A stretch of DNA of 64,000 nucleotides from Rattus norvegicus (lineage: Eukaryota > Chordata > Mammalia > Rodentia > Muridae): positions 70,734,924 to 70,798,923 of the forward strand of contig NC_086024.1 in the NCBI RefSeq assembly GCF_036323735.1. Reading direction: 5' to 3'. Made by a program: the position numbers and the translations under genes. This document shows, one piece after another, positions 23,051-33,819 of this stretch; within the stretch, counting starts at the first letter, position 1; the number at the start of each line of letters is the position of its first letter. A model generated the notes under the pieces. That model was not told the origin of the DNA. It saw only the letters and a program-made list of their open reading frames with translations, and searched no databases.

Positions 23051-23078
23051 CTCTACCACTGAGCTAAATCCCCAACCC
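23051..23078 (-). mobile_element. ID SINE 5' fragment
   Basis: The complement reads GGGTTGGGGATTTAGCTCAG followed by TGGTAGAG and then GTGAAAAAGACAAAG. Only the first ~28 bp of the ID core are present; the B-box and normal tail are missing. A 3'-truncated SINE is unusual, because priming occurs at the 3' end. Confidence 0.75.
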
Positions 23079-23079
23079 T

Positions 23080-23907
23080 TGCTGTCTCAATAATATGTGT
23101 GGTTTTTTTGCTCACAATATTGTCTGGCCATTATTATGATTTGTGTTTTACTGAGTTCATTATGACTCACATTTAATAACATAGATAAGCATACTTGATG
23201 ACTATATTTTAACCATATTTTATCTCTTTTCATACTTTAAGATACAAAAAAATTGATTTTTTCTAGTCATGTTGAATTCACCTATATCATTTCCCATAGT
23301 TCCTTTTTCTGTTCGTTATTTCCTACATGTACAAATTACAGAGCTCTCTGACTTTTATACTTTGATTACCTTGTGATCTGACATTGTTACTTGACAAAAT
23401 TCAAGTAGAATATTATTACCTTTGATAATTTTGTTTATAAATTCAAAGCTCAGGGCTCTCAATGACATTTCTGAGAGTTAATACAAATATTTTTATGCAA
23501 ATACAATCTCTAATTAGATTTAATTTCAACTGAGACTATTATATTGGATTCATGACTTACTCTCTCAAGACATTATTATAGTGAATGTGAACTTTCTTAT
23601 CAAAAATTCCATGAACATTTATTACCACCAACTTGCTTTGTTCTCACCATAATTCAACTTTATAAACATTTGCATAGCTGTTTTACCAAGGCTACAAAAT
23701 GCACATGTGAATAAAAATTTTCTTCCCTATTCCACTCTCATTGTTAAGGAATCATATCACCAGCTAGTACTTATTTGGAATACTCCAAGATTTTTATCTA
23801 TTTATAACATCACTCCACCTGTTTTTCTCGGGTATTATTTTCTTATTGCAAACTAAGGGCTTGTATATATCGGTCAAGATTCTTTAGGAGAACAGAGACT
23901 TTAAATT

Positions 23908-23963
<56 letters not shown>

Positions 23964-24472
23964 TTCTGCATGTGTGTAGTATTTTGTATAGAATAGAATA
24001 AAATAATAATTATACATTCTACTAGATATTTCCAAAATTATATATTCAATATATGTATTAAAATAACTTCATTAGAGCAGCTTAACTTGGCAGTTACTTG
24101 ATTCTTGAAGCTTATGATTGAGCAGTCAGAATAGTAGCAGAGTTTTTAGCTTACATTGGAGAGGCTATGTAACTTAGTATCCATGATCTAGTGTTTAAAA
24201 CTTGAAGGCTTTCAAAGCAATACTGTTCTTAGCTCACAATTGAAACCTCAAAGCACTGGTTATTACATGAGCAAAGGAATCACCAGCAGCAACAGGTAAA
24301 TCAAGCCCAGACTAAGGCAGAAGTTCCAATAAGCAAAAGTAGAATGATTTTCCTTTTGCTATGCTATGTTTAATAAATCTAGTGCTGTTGATATATGCCA
24401 CCAACTTTTTGGGTGGGTTGTCATTCTACAATTTGGACAATCAGGAAAATTCCTTACTTGAGTCTCCACACA
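23080..24472. other. AT-rich interval, no element recognised except a (CT)n tract
   Basis: Apart from the microsatellite at 23909-23966 nothing is identifiable. Confidence 0.55.
23909..23966. repeat. (CT)n microsatellite
   Basis: CT dinucleotide array with two TTT interruptions, ~58 bp. Confidence 0.97.
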
Positions 24473-24484
24473 TAAAAGATTCTA
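24473..24484. repeat. Target-site duplication of the ID at 24485
   Basis: TAAAAGATTCTA at 24473-24484 is repeated exactly at 24576-24587. Confidence 0.92.
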
Positions 24485-24575
24485 TCTTTTTTTTTTTTCC
24501 GGAGCTGGGGACTGAACCCAGGGCCTTGCGCTTCCTAGGCAAGCGCTCTACCACTGAGCTAAATCCCCAACCCCG
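24485..24575 (-). mobile_element. ID SINE, complete
   Basis: Antisense of the full ID core (CCGGAGCTGGGGACTGAACC through AAATCCCCAACCCC) preceded by the T-run of its A tail. The B-box carries a C-to-T change typical of some ID subfamilies (GGTTCAGTCCC on the - strand). The exact 12 bp duplication points to a young insertion. Confidence 0.95.
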
Positions 24576-24769
24576 TAAAAGATTCTAATCTGTGGCTGGT
24601 TGGCATTAAAACCAATCAAATACTTTACTTGTCCTAACTCATCTCATGAGGTCTTGAAACTAATAATTCTAAACATTTCTGTCCTGTACATATAGGTCCA
24701 CTCTTTATCCTGTAGGTATGAAAATGGAATCTTGAGCAGACTTATTTCTCTATCATCAGTGATTGGGGT

Positions 24770-24925
24770 CTGCTTTGGGTTTGGGATACAAGACAGGAGC
24801 TCACTATATAGTCACTCTGTCCTGGAATACAATGGATTGCCAGAAAAGTCTAGAACTTTCAAGCTTCCTGACTCAGCCTCCTGGGTGCTAGGGTTACTGA
24901 GTGGAATAACACAACTGGCTAGTTT
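24770..24925 (-). mobile_element. Diverged B1 SINE
   Basis: Antisense order of 7SL-derived blocks: ACAAGACAGGAGCTCACTAT, CTGTCCTGGAAT, the CTGACTCAGCCTCCTGGGTG block (family: GCCTCTGCCTCCCGAGTG) and CTAGGGTTACTGAGTGG. Considerable divergence makes it an old B1. Confidence 0.85.
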
Positions 24926-25100
24926 TCTTTTCTGTTTTAATTCTGAATTAGAAGACAAGGTCATTTGCTCCCCTTATTCTTTCAAGTTCTCTATTCTATT
25001 ACATACAGCATGTAACATATTTTACATATGTAAATTTTGCAGCAGAAAATAAGCAAGGCCTATATTTTCAATATTGTCTTTAGTTATATCTTATCTAAAG

Positions 25101-25258
25101 TAATATATATATATACATATATATACACATACATACATATATACATATACATATACAGATACAGATACAGATACAGATACAGATACAGATACAGATATAG
25201 ATATAGATATAGATATAGATATAGATATAGATATAGATATAGATATAGATATAGATAG
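25101..25258. repeat. Compound (TA)n / (AGATAC)6 / (AGATAT)10 microsatellite
   Basis: After TA-rich sequence, six perfect AGATAC units (25157-25192) switch abruptly to ten perfect AGATAT units (25193-25252), then AGATAG. The two blocks differ by one C/T position. Because the unit is six bases, long Tyr-Arg or Ile-Ser open frames appear; these are not genes. Confidence 0.97.
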
Positions 25259-26504
25259 AGAGAAAGAGATTTCTTTCACAATGTTAGGTACATAAATACA
25301 TTTCCTCCGATTACCTTAAATTTTGCCTACAATTTCCTTAGAAAACAACTTTAGGGAAATAACTACTCCTAGAATTTGCCAATTCTGTGGTTTATTATAA
25401 TAAGGAAAACACATCACAAAATCTAGAAATGGACAGATGAATAAGGAAGAAATTGTTATCGTATCAAAGATGGGCAACTCACAAATTAATGAGCTATGGT
25501 TTTAAATAATCCTATATAAAGTCTATGCTAGCTCATAAAATAAGATAAAAGAAGCAAATAATATTTAGAAAGCCAAAAGTAAAATAAAATGCACAGTAAT
25601 AAATAAGTTTTACTTCCAGAGAAAGAGAACCAACATTTAAATTATAAAAGTGAACTGAATTAGAGCAGTAAATATTAAAATGCAAACAACTGGAAACTGA
25701 GTTAAGGAAAAAAAGTTGCATATTGAAACTGTCTCATTTGCAACAGATGAAACTGAGGAGATAAACAGATATAAGGCAAGCAAAGCAATAACAAATAAAG
25801 GCAACTGTCTGTAGCATGTCCAGAATTGTCATGCCTGAGCATCACTAAACACTATAAAAGTGACATGATTATTATACAGAAACAGACTCCAGAACAAATG
25901 CTCTCCTTGTTTGAAAGCAGTGTTAGCTTTATCTCTTCAACATTTTTGAATATTTATTTAATGATTGAATAAATATAATCTGTTTCAGAGTATTTTCTTC
26001 TCTATCAATAGAGAAAAAAGTTTCCTGTGAATATTTCAGCAAGGACAATATTTAAACTAAGAAGAAATGTAGTTTCATCTCTATACCACAGTATTAACCT
26101 ATTATAAATAAATATCTCATGTATCTTAGGGGAAATAATCATAAATAGGGTCATTTTCCTCCAGATAAGTTCTTATTTATATTAAAGCCAAAATGAAAGA
26201 TAAACACATAAAGCACTTGGAGATGGCGGGAATCTTCCATTTTCCCACAATAAAAGGCTGAAATGACTATCTTACTGTTAAAATATAAATTAGAACAGAA
26301 GATAAAATCATGTGTAAAATATTTTTGTAAAATTTTTCAAATAAGCAATATGCTGAAAGAAGATATTGTATCAATGAGAAAAGAGCAAATTAAAGTTGGG
26401 CAAAGTACTACGTATTCCTTAAAATAGTAAAGTGGCTTTTTAAAGGAAAGAAACCTTTCTAGGATATGTTAAACAGATTCACACTTGTTTATCACTTAGA
26501 GTTC
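25259..26504. other. Unassigned AT-rich interval
   Basis: No repeat family or coding signature seen. Confidence 0.55.
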
Positions 26505-27205
26505 TATTGTCTTAGTGTGCTAAGACTGATGTGATAAAAAATAACATGACAACAGGGTAAAAGAGGTAGTTAGTTTATATTTCAAGGTACAGTCGTCCAT
26601 TCTATTGCAAAATTCATATTAGCTGGATCTTGAAGCTGCTGGTTATATCCAAAGTCTGTAGACAGAAAGACAAATTTATGAATTCCACTGTTCAGTTTGT
26701 GTCTGTGTTTTCTACATTTCAGTATACTGTACCAAGGGAACAGAACTTCAATGATTAAAGTGTGCTTTCTTTAACTATTGACATAATCAGATGATCTCTG
26801 TCTTGTTTCATTTATGTGACTGTTACAGATACCATCACTAAGAACTTAGGAATGAGTTTACTTGGCTTACAATTGCAGGTGAACTTTAATTATGACAGAG
26901 AAATCATGGTAGTAAACCAAGTATCCTATCTGCAGTCAAGAACAAAAATAGAATAAATGCAGGGATCTTTCTAGCTTTCTACCAGATAGCTCTCCTTTAC
27001 ATAGTTCAGAGGCCACCCCATGAAATAATGACTGAGACAGGTTGGGTCTTCACAGTTCAATCAATGGTCATGACAGACTTGCTTAAACAGGCTAGTCTAG
27101 TTAATACCTTATTATACTATGTTGTGAGTTGATCCTAGATTGTGTTAGGCTGTCAGCTAAATCTAACTAGCATACTACTCCATAGCTATTCCATGGGCTC
27201 CTGCT
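26505..27205 (+). mobile_element. Possible rodent medium-reiterated repeat(s)
   Basis: Blocks such as GTTAGTTTATATTTCAAGG, TTTACTTGGCTTACAATTGC, CCTATCTGCAGTCAAGAAC and GGTTGGGTCTTCACAGTTCA follow the order found in common rodent interspersed repeats of the RMER/URR type, which share TGGCTTACA...GGGTCTTCCCACCTCAATT-like strings. I cannot fix the family or its ends; two related copies (26505-26660 and 26810-27205) are possible. Confidence 0.4.
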
Positions 27206-27734
27206 TCTGAGGTGATTCTATTCAAGTTAACAGTTAAAGGCAAGAATCACATGATGTTCATCAATTCACAATTTGCTCTAATATAAGTCTCTTACATTTG
27301 GAGGAACACCATGTGGCCAAGGCTGCAGGTCTTTGATCATAGCTTTCCAAAACTCTATGTGTCCATTGAAGAGAAGTAGGCCTTCTTTACCTAAATACTT
27401 GGGAACCCAGACTGACTTTCTGTTTTGTCAGTAAGGTGTTTCAAAGATCAATACCCACTTTTGGTGAACTTACAAAAAAGGAAAGAGCAAAAAACATAGC
27501 AATTGGTTTTATGATCTTTGCCTATGGTACATAGCAATTCTTTACTCATTTATTTCAAAACCACATGTCCTCTACAACTTCTAACAAATTCCATCAAAGG
27601 ATATAAGCTTGCTGTCTCAAGAGTTCATTTTTAGCTCATTAAAACCAACAAGACTAAATAAAAATGATTTAACTTATCCACATTTGTATTGATATTCAAA
27701 TGATAAAATATAAATTATTTTGTGTTTTATCTTT

Positions 27735-28160
27735 TTGATAATTTCACATATGAGTACTTTATTTACTATCATTCCTCCCTTTAACTTTTGCCATGTTCTC
27801 AAACTCCCTTTCAAAATCCTGGCCTCTTTCATTTTTTATTGTTACACATGGATTAGTTGGATTGCCTGATGCTCCCTCCCTCACTGGCCACTGGTTGTAT
27901 CTCTTTATCTATGGATAGGACCTTGTGAGACTACCCCCAGCTTTGTTCCCATGTCAACTGGTATATCATTGTACACTCTATTTAAGGAAACATTTTGTTA
28001 TTCACTGGATGCAGCTTCCCTGTCATGTCTGTAACTCTATATAGCAGTAGCCAATCTGTTTTATGGTTCCTGAAACCTCTCTCCCCAGATCTGTTTATTC
28101 CTCGAGCCACAGGTATTGTAGTCACATCTACAGTCTCTTCAAATCAAAGGCACATATGCT
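27735..28160 (-). mobile_element. Old murid L1 3'UTR, antisense
   Basis: TTTTTGATAATTTCACATATG, CCTGATGCTCCCTCCCTCAC, TATGGATAGGACCTTGTGAG and CAGCTTCCCTGTCATGTCTG match, in order, antisense blocks of pre-murine (L1_Mur-like) L1 3' ends. Some similarity may continue to ~28700 (CTCCCTTGGCCGTTTGCATA, GAACTAGTCCCTAGAGAGGA). Confidence 0.5.
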
Positions 28161-30239
28161 CTGCATCTGGATAAGTTGTAGATCAATGAAATATTTTTTA
28201 TCTGTTAAAAATGATGTTTCTTTGAGGGAAGGCAAGTACAACATCTATCTTTATATATAAAATAAGTATATAGAATATAATTAAGTTGGTTTAGAAAAAT
28301 GGAAATCTGTGCGTTCTCCTCCAGAGTTTATGCCTTCCTCAGACACAGTTAGTAGGCTAGGTTTGCTGTATGAATACCCTCCCAATCAGCCCGCCTTAAG
28401 TTCATTAAGCAGCTTTTCGTTATTCCCAAGATAAAGGTGTCCCTATTGCACCATTTGGGATAACATTTAGGGATAATCACTGTTTTGTTCATAGGTTTTG
28501 CAGGTGTGTAAGAACGTTGATCACTTCTCCCTTGGCCGTTTGCATAACACCTTTGGATACATGTTATGAGAACTAGTCCCTAGAGAGGATTCTTCCAATT
28601 CAGTTCTAGTTTAATTCTTTCAAGTTTTTCCCCAAAATTTGTTTTGAGTTCAGCAACACAGTTTTATGTCTTCAAGGTATGGACAGTAAGGAGGCCAAAA
28701 GTAACAGTTTCTATTGTTTTGAAAGTCTATTAGATTCCCCTAACAACTCTGAAGTTTTCTACGCAGTACATATACCCTGTTGTTAGTATATGTATCTTGG
28801 GGGAGGGCACTAAAAATATATAATTTCACAATTGGTGAACTTATTTTTTACTTAGAGTTTTAAGATGTAGTGCTAAATACTAGGTTTCATTCCTCACTAA
28901 AATGATAACTTATTTTACAGTTTTATTGTCTTTATACTCCTCTGGGAGGTATATTTTAATTTTTGGAAGAATATTTTAATGCCTAAAACCGATTTAATTT
29001 ATTCTTTTCCATTTATTTTACATACTCATGAAAGTACAGTTATTAAATAAAATAGTTTTAAGCCATATCTACTTAATGTAAGAAACATTTTCTGAAAGAC
29101 ATGGTTTAACATACAAGTACCACCCTGAGATTAAACAGAAGCATTTTATAGGTTTTTTTCATGTTTTATGACTGCCTAGCATCTTATTTACAATAAAAAA
29201 AATAATGAGTTGTAGAGATATCTATTAAGGGATTTCATGAGAAATGACTTTAATTCTCAGTATGAGAATAAACATAGGTGGCATTACCGTAGCCTTACTG
29301 GAGGTAAATGAATGGATGATGATCCCAGGAGGAGGAGTAAGCTTCTTCGTTGTGAATAAAAATTGTCAGGTTCCATTCCAGACAAATGCAATTCAGTACT
29401 ATCCCAGAGAGACCTTTCCTGTTGTTGGATCAGGGACTCTTTTTCTTCACAACATCCTTAGGCCAGTACTAAACTTTCTCCGGTAACCAAATTCCTTTAA
29501 AGAGTCCCTTGTGGGAGAAATGACATTAAATATTTTCCAGAAATAAAAGATGAAGGATCAGAAGCACTTTAAAAAAATAAGTACATGTGGCAAATGCATG
29601 TGGAAATAGAAATGCAAGTGTGAAATCTCCAGTGTTCCTTCTCAACTAAACCTATAAAGAATTAAAAAACTATTCTAGGTGAAATTGGGCTATGGAGTTT
29701 AAAATCAAATTATATTCTCTGTGCTAAGCATCAACCCAACCCTCTCATTTGGGAAAATTTTGTGCATATGACATAGCTTTTAAGAAAGTATTGTCAACTA
29801 ACATTCTGTTTTTTCTTTATCTTACTTAATGGAACATTGATGGATAGGACTGAGAGCAGAAAAAATACTCACAGACAGAAGGTTTAGGAGCTATAAACTC
29901 TTAGGGGTTGCTCATTATTTGAAAATACTGCTTTTTTATTTCATCTTTACCTTTGGGAACACAAGTTATGCAGGATTTTTTCCAGTTATGTCTAGAGTGT
30001 TTGAGGGTTGTAGAGGATCAAGTAGAATGTGGGAATGAGATTACTGAATAGAGGTGTTTTGAAAGCACATAAACCCTGGAGACAAGGATCTAGACAAGTG
30101 AAGTTGCGAGCTATGTTATGAAAGCATGAATTTTTAAGAACAAGAAAAACCTGATTTTAAATCATCACACGTGTGTTATTTGTATAAAATATTTTAATTA
30201 TTATTTTAATAATTGGATGCATCCATCTCTCCGTCTTTT
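28161..30239. other. Mostly unassigned AT-rich interval
   Basis: 28300-28700 may extend the old L1 to its left. The 80-codon + strand frame at 29244-29486 shows no recognisable family and sits in no gene-like context. Otherwise nothing identified. Confidence 0.45.
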
Positions 30240-30313
30240 CTCTGTCTGTCTCTGTCTCTGTCTTTCTGTCTCTTGCTTACTGTGTGTATGTGTGTGTGTG
30301 TGTGTGTGTGTGT
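30240..30313. repeat. (TCTG)n then (TG)n microsatellite
   Basis: Imperfect TCTG/CTGT units at 30240-30272 lead into a TG array at 30281-30313. Confidence 0.95.
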
Positions 30314-33259
30314 ACTGAAGAACCTTATAATCACCTAGACTTTTCAAGTAAATACAGTTATCCATTCCATTTGACAGGAATGTAATTTTTAAACATATTT
30401 CATTAAATCTGTGCTTTTATAAATGTTAGAACTATTAGAGATTAGACATTATATATTGTATTTTTGCTTTTATCCTGAAAACTTAATGAATAACTACCAC
30501 AAAATACAAGAGTGTATTTTATAATATAAATACTTTTACACATATCTATAACAGTTTATAAGTATACAGTAGACTGGTACAGGTATAAAACCTATTTTCA
30601 GACTTTTGGTGGTCTTCTCCTTTCCATCTCTTTCTTCTCCTTCTCTTGAACTAATGGTAATGTGTACAATACCTTTCACTCAGTCTTAATCCCACATATT
30701 ATTTTTGTTTGAAAGCTTTCATAAAAATCAAAATTCTGAAGATTCCATTAGTCATTAAAACATATGTTAAGAATCATAAAGTCAGTTAAAAAGAAGCAGT
30801 AGAGAACAGAATCATTCTCATAAGAATGCCATTCAGAAAAACGCAAGTCTGCCTTTTAGTAATATCCTGGTATATTGTACATTTTCATCTGTCATTTACA
30901 GGATGTCATTTATCTTGTTAGAGAGCTACAAGTGATAAACCATAATAGGAGTTAGTTATAAATGTCGATTCCATCTCAGAAAAAAATTTCGTAGGATACA
31001 TGTTGTCTATTACTCTGTTTTATACATTCTTTGTAGTTTCCTGTAATTGATGTGTTGAAAATTTAACACCCTATGAAACAGTTCTGCATGTCTCAAAATC
31101 ATTCCAATTTGAAAGTAAAGTTTAGAACCAGGTGAACCAGTTTTGTGTGTCTTGCTAGGGCCTTCAGTGTGACATGTTGCCCATGAAATATTGTGTAGAC
31201 ATGCTTTTCCTTGAATATTGATTGGGCCCTACAAACTCAACTCAAAGTTTAAAAAGTTTGAAACTTCATCATAGCAGACTAGCTTAACAGATGTATTTCT
31301 CCCAGTTGAAGTGATATATAATATTTTAGTCTTATTGCTTTTTGATCAGTGAGTCAGATTGATCGCTACTAAACCATCCTGCATCCATATACTTCTTACT
31401 TTTTTAAAATCTGGACTCACCTTCAACCACAGCTTGGTCTCCTTCCACTTAAAAATTTTCTGAGTCCATGCAAGTGTTCTTCTATTTCATTCTCCATCTC
31501 AAGTCCTCGAATGCTATTGTAACACTCAATGTAGTGGGTTCAACGCAAAGAGTCACACCATTCATACCATTAGGTTGTGCTAACTCCCTTTGCACTTGAG
31601 GCCACGTTTGGTGGACACTGCTTCTGGGTAGTTTATTGATGTCTGCATATGAGAGTACTGCAAAATGTATTGAATATAATGAAAGGTAGAAGCCCTTAAT
31701 TGCACCTTTAATGTCAAATGTTCTGCTCCTATTTTCTTATAACCCTGCTTTGTGATCTATAGACTGACACAGTTCATGATGCGTTATTTTAATTCTTAAT
31801 CATCTTTTGGAATTTTAAGTTCTTTTTTATGTAAGTGATTATAGAAATAATACGACAGAGTAAACCAGTCAAACCCCTAGTAACTTCCACTTTTCCTGTC
31901 TGACCCTATTTTTACTCTTGTCATACATCTTGCTTTCAGTATATTCATCGTGGGCCTTACTGGTCTCTGCCATTGTCTATTCTCAAATATAATTTAGATG
32001 TATACACATTATAAAACACCATTACATTTACACTTTTTAAATCCCACAGCAACAAAATTGATTGCAACACACTTTTGTTTGCAATTTAATAAAATGCTAC
32101 TTAATTGTCGTTAGAATGAGATATTTTTATTTTATCACAGAAATGGAAATCATTAGAATACAAATGATGCATGCTAAGGAGAAAAGTACAAATATAATCA
32201 AGGATGTAAGTTAAAGAAGTATATACTAAAATGGGTGCACACTACTCTTAATATACATTACCAAATTGCCTTAGCATAGAAGAATAATTTGGTTTGTAAT
32301 CCAAGGTAGAACCATGCTTTATGCTCTATATTTCACTCTCTTAAGAACTGAATCAGTTGAGTTATAAAATCAAATGTACTTGACTAGACCACTAACTACC
32401 ATGTGCACTCTGAACTAGACTCCATGACGGTATTACATGACTGACAGTGTTGGAACATGACACTGGAGGAATGGTACTGGAGCATATGTCTGTTGCTAGG
32501 AACAAATAGCATAAAAGGAAGGGAATAAGAGCTCTTTAAGTGTTTTCTCACAATTTTAAGACATGCAATATGTTTCTAATGGCAAATGCCTAGGGGTGTG
32601 ACACCTTCTTTTTAAATTACTGCTATCTGTGTTTAAGAGATTGTATCGGCATTTTCAAAGAGCTATTTCTCTATATAGATGTTTTGTTTTAAGTGCAGCA
32701 AAAGGCCAAACTCAAATTCATTCCTAATGAGCCATGTGTGAATGTCAAAGTCTCTGCTGTCCACTCAAATGCCAAAGAACACATCTGACTTTATAATGAG
32801 CCAAACAGTTGTCTCTTCATAATCTCAGTTAGCCTTCTGTTAGGTATCTGCATCCAAAATTTATAACAGTGGTGCGTATGGTTTTTGTGATGGATTAAAT
32901 CCAATCAAAGGTGGAAACATTTTTTTTAAAGATAACAATATTGCCAAGATTTGTCTACATCTCCACATAAAACTAAATGGACTGTTATCTGAGTTCCCTC
33001 TAATCTGTTCACATATGATAGAAAGATCAAAACCAGACAAAAGACTACAAAATAATGTCAATAGCTAGACGGTTTGGTGTGATCAAAGCCGAAATGGCAT
33101 TGACAAAACATTTTTTCCCCAAAGAACACTGGTCAATTTAACCATTTAACGAGTTCTGGAAATTTAATAATTCAGGAACTTTAAGTTTATATTTAATGCA
33201 CTTGACATGATATTTGGTAATGTTCAAATGAGTAATATTTGTTATTTTCTATCCTCTAG
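30314..33259. other. Unassigned AT-rich interval
   Basis: Nearly 3 kb with no recognised transposable element, unusual in this window. It contains no long open frame. It may be ordinary single-copy intergenic or intronic DNA. Confidence 0.5.
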
Positions 33260-33402
33260 GCAACTTCTAACCTGGTTAACACAAAAGATTTTTATGCATT
33301 TATCAGTGATAAAATGGTGTATAGCATTAAAGCCATTTGGGACAATTCTCAATGATAACATTCATGTTCATTGTAACAGTGTTCTGAGATTAAGTAAATC
33401 AG
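33260..33402 (+). other. Exon-like segment between consensus splice sites
   Basis: A pyrimidine-rich stretch ending TATCCTCTAG (AG at 33258-33259) precedes a 143 bp segment that ends CAG followed by GTAAGC (GT at 33403-33404), a strong donor. One frame (first full codon at 33261) is open for all 47 codons; the frame starting at 33260 stops at 33353. Both neighbouring sequences are AT-rich and no second exon could be placed. I recognise no protein. It could be a non-coding RNA exon, a lineage-specific exon or chance. Confidence 0.3.
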
Positions 33403-33404
33403 GT

Positions 33405-33819
33405 AAGCCCATAAAATCAAGGAATTTTATATTCACTAGGGTTTCTAGAGAGTTGTTTCAAATCTTTATTTGAGCTGTTTAGTTTGAAGTATAATGAGAA
33501 AAAAATGAGTATTCATATGTTAAACTGGAAAAACTGTTAAGACAGTGATCAAAACACATCAAAGGCCAATCGCAACTAGCTAATTTAAAAGCAAATATTA
33601 GACAAAATAGTTTAATATTATTTTCTGTTATGAGATATAAAAATTTTTCTCTATTTTTATTTTTATCAATCTTTTTTATTGTGTCGTACATATGGCAGTC
33701 ATTAAATGTGTGTGTGAATTATGCTGATTGAAAGAAAAGAGAGGCAATGATTGCAGCGACTTCTGATTACCTTTACTTACCTAAATGCTAGTTTTTTGAA
33801 CAAATGATGCAGGTCAAAT
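33405..33819. other. Unassigned AT-rich interval
   Basis: Nothing recognised between the exon-like segment and the old L1. Confidence 0.5.

Noticed and set aside
22836..23093. Open frame of alternating Arg-Glu across the GA array
   Set aside because: Produced by a (GA)n microsatellite; no coding context.
25037..25279. Open frames of Tyr-Arg and Ile-Ser repeats on both strands
   Set aside because: A six-base microsatellite is always open in some frames; not a protein gene.
29244..29486. 80-codon + strand frame as a small gene
   Set aside because: No recognised domain, promoter or splice signal, and such lengths occur by chance in a window of this size.
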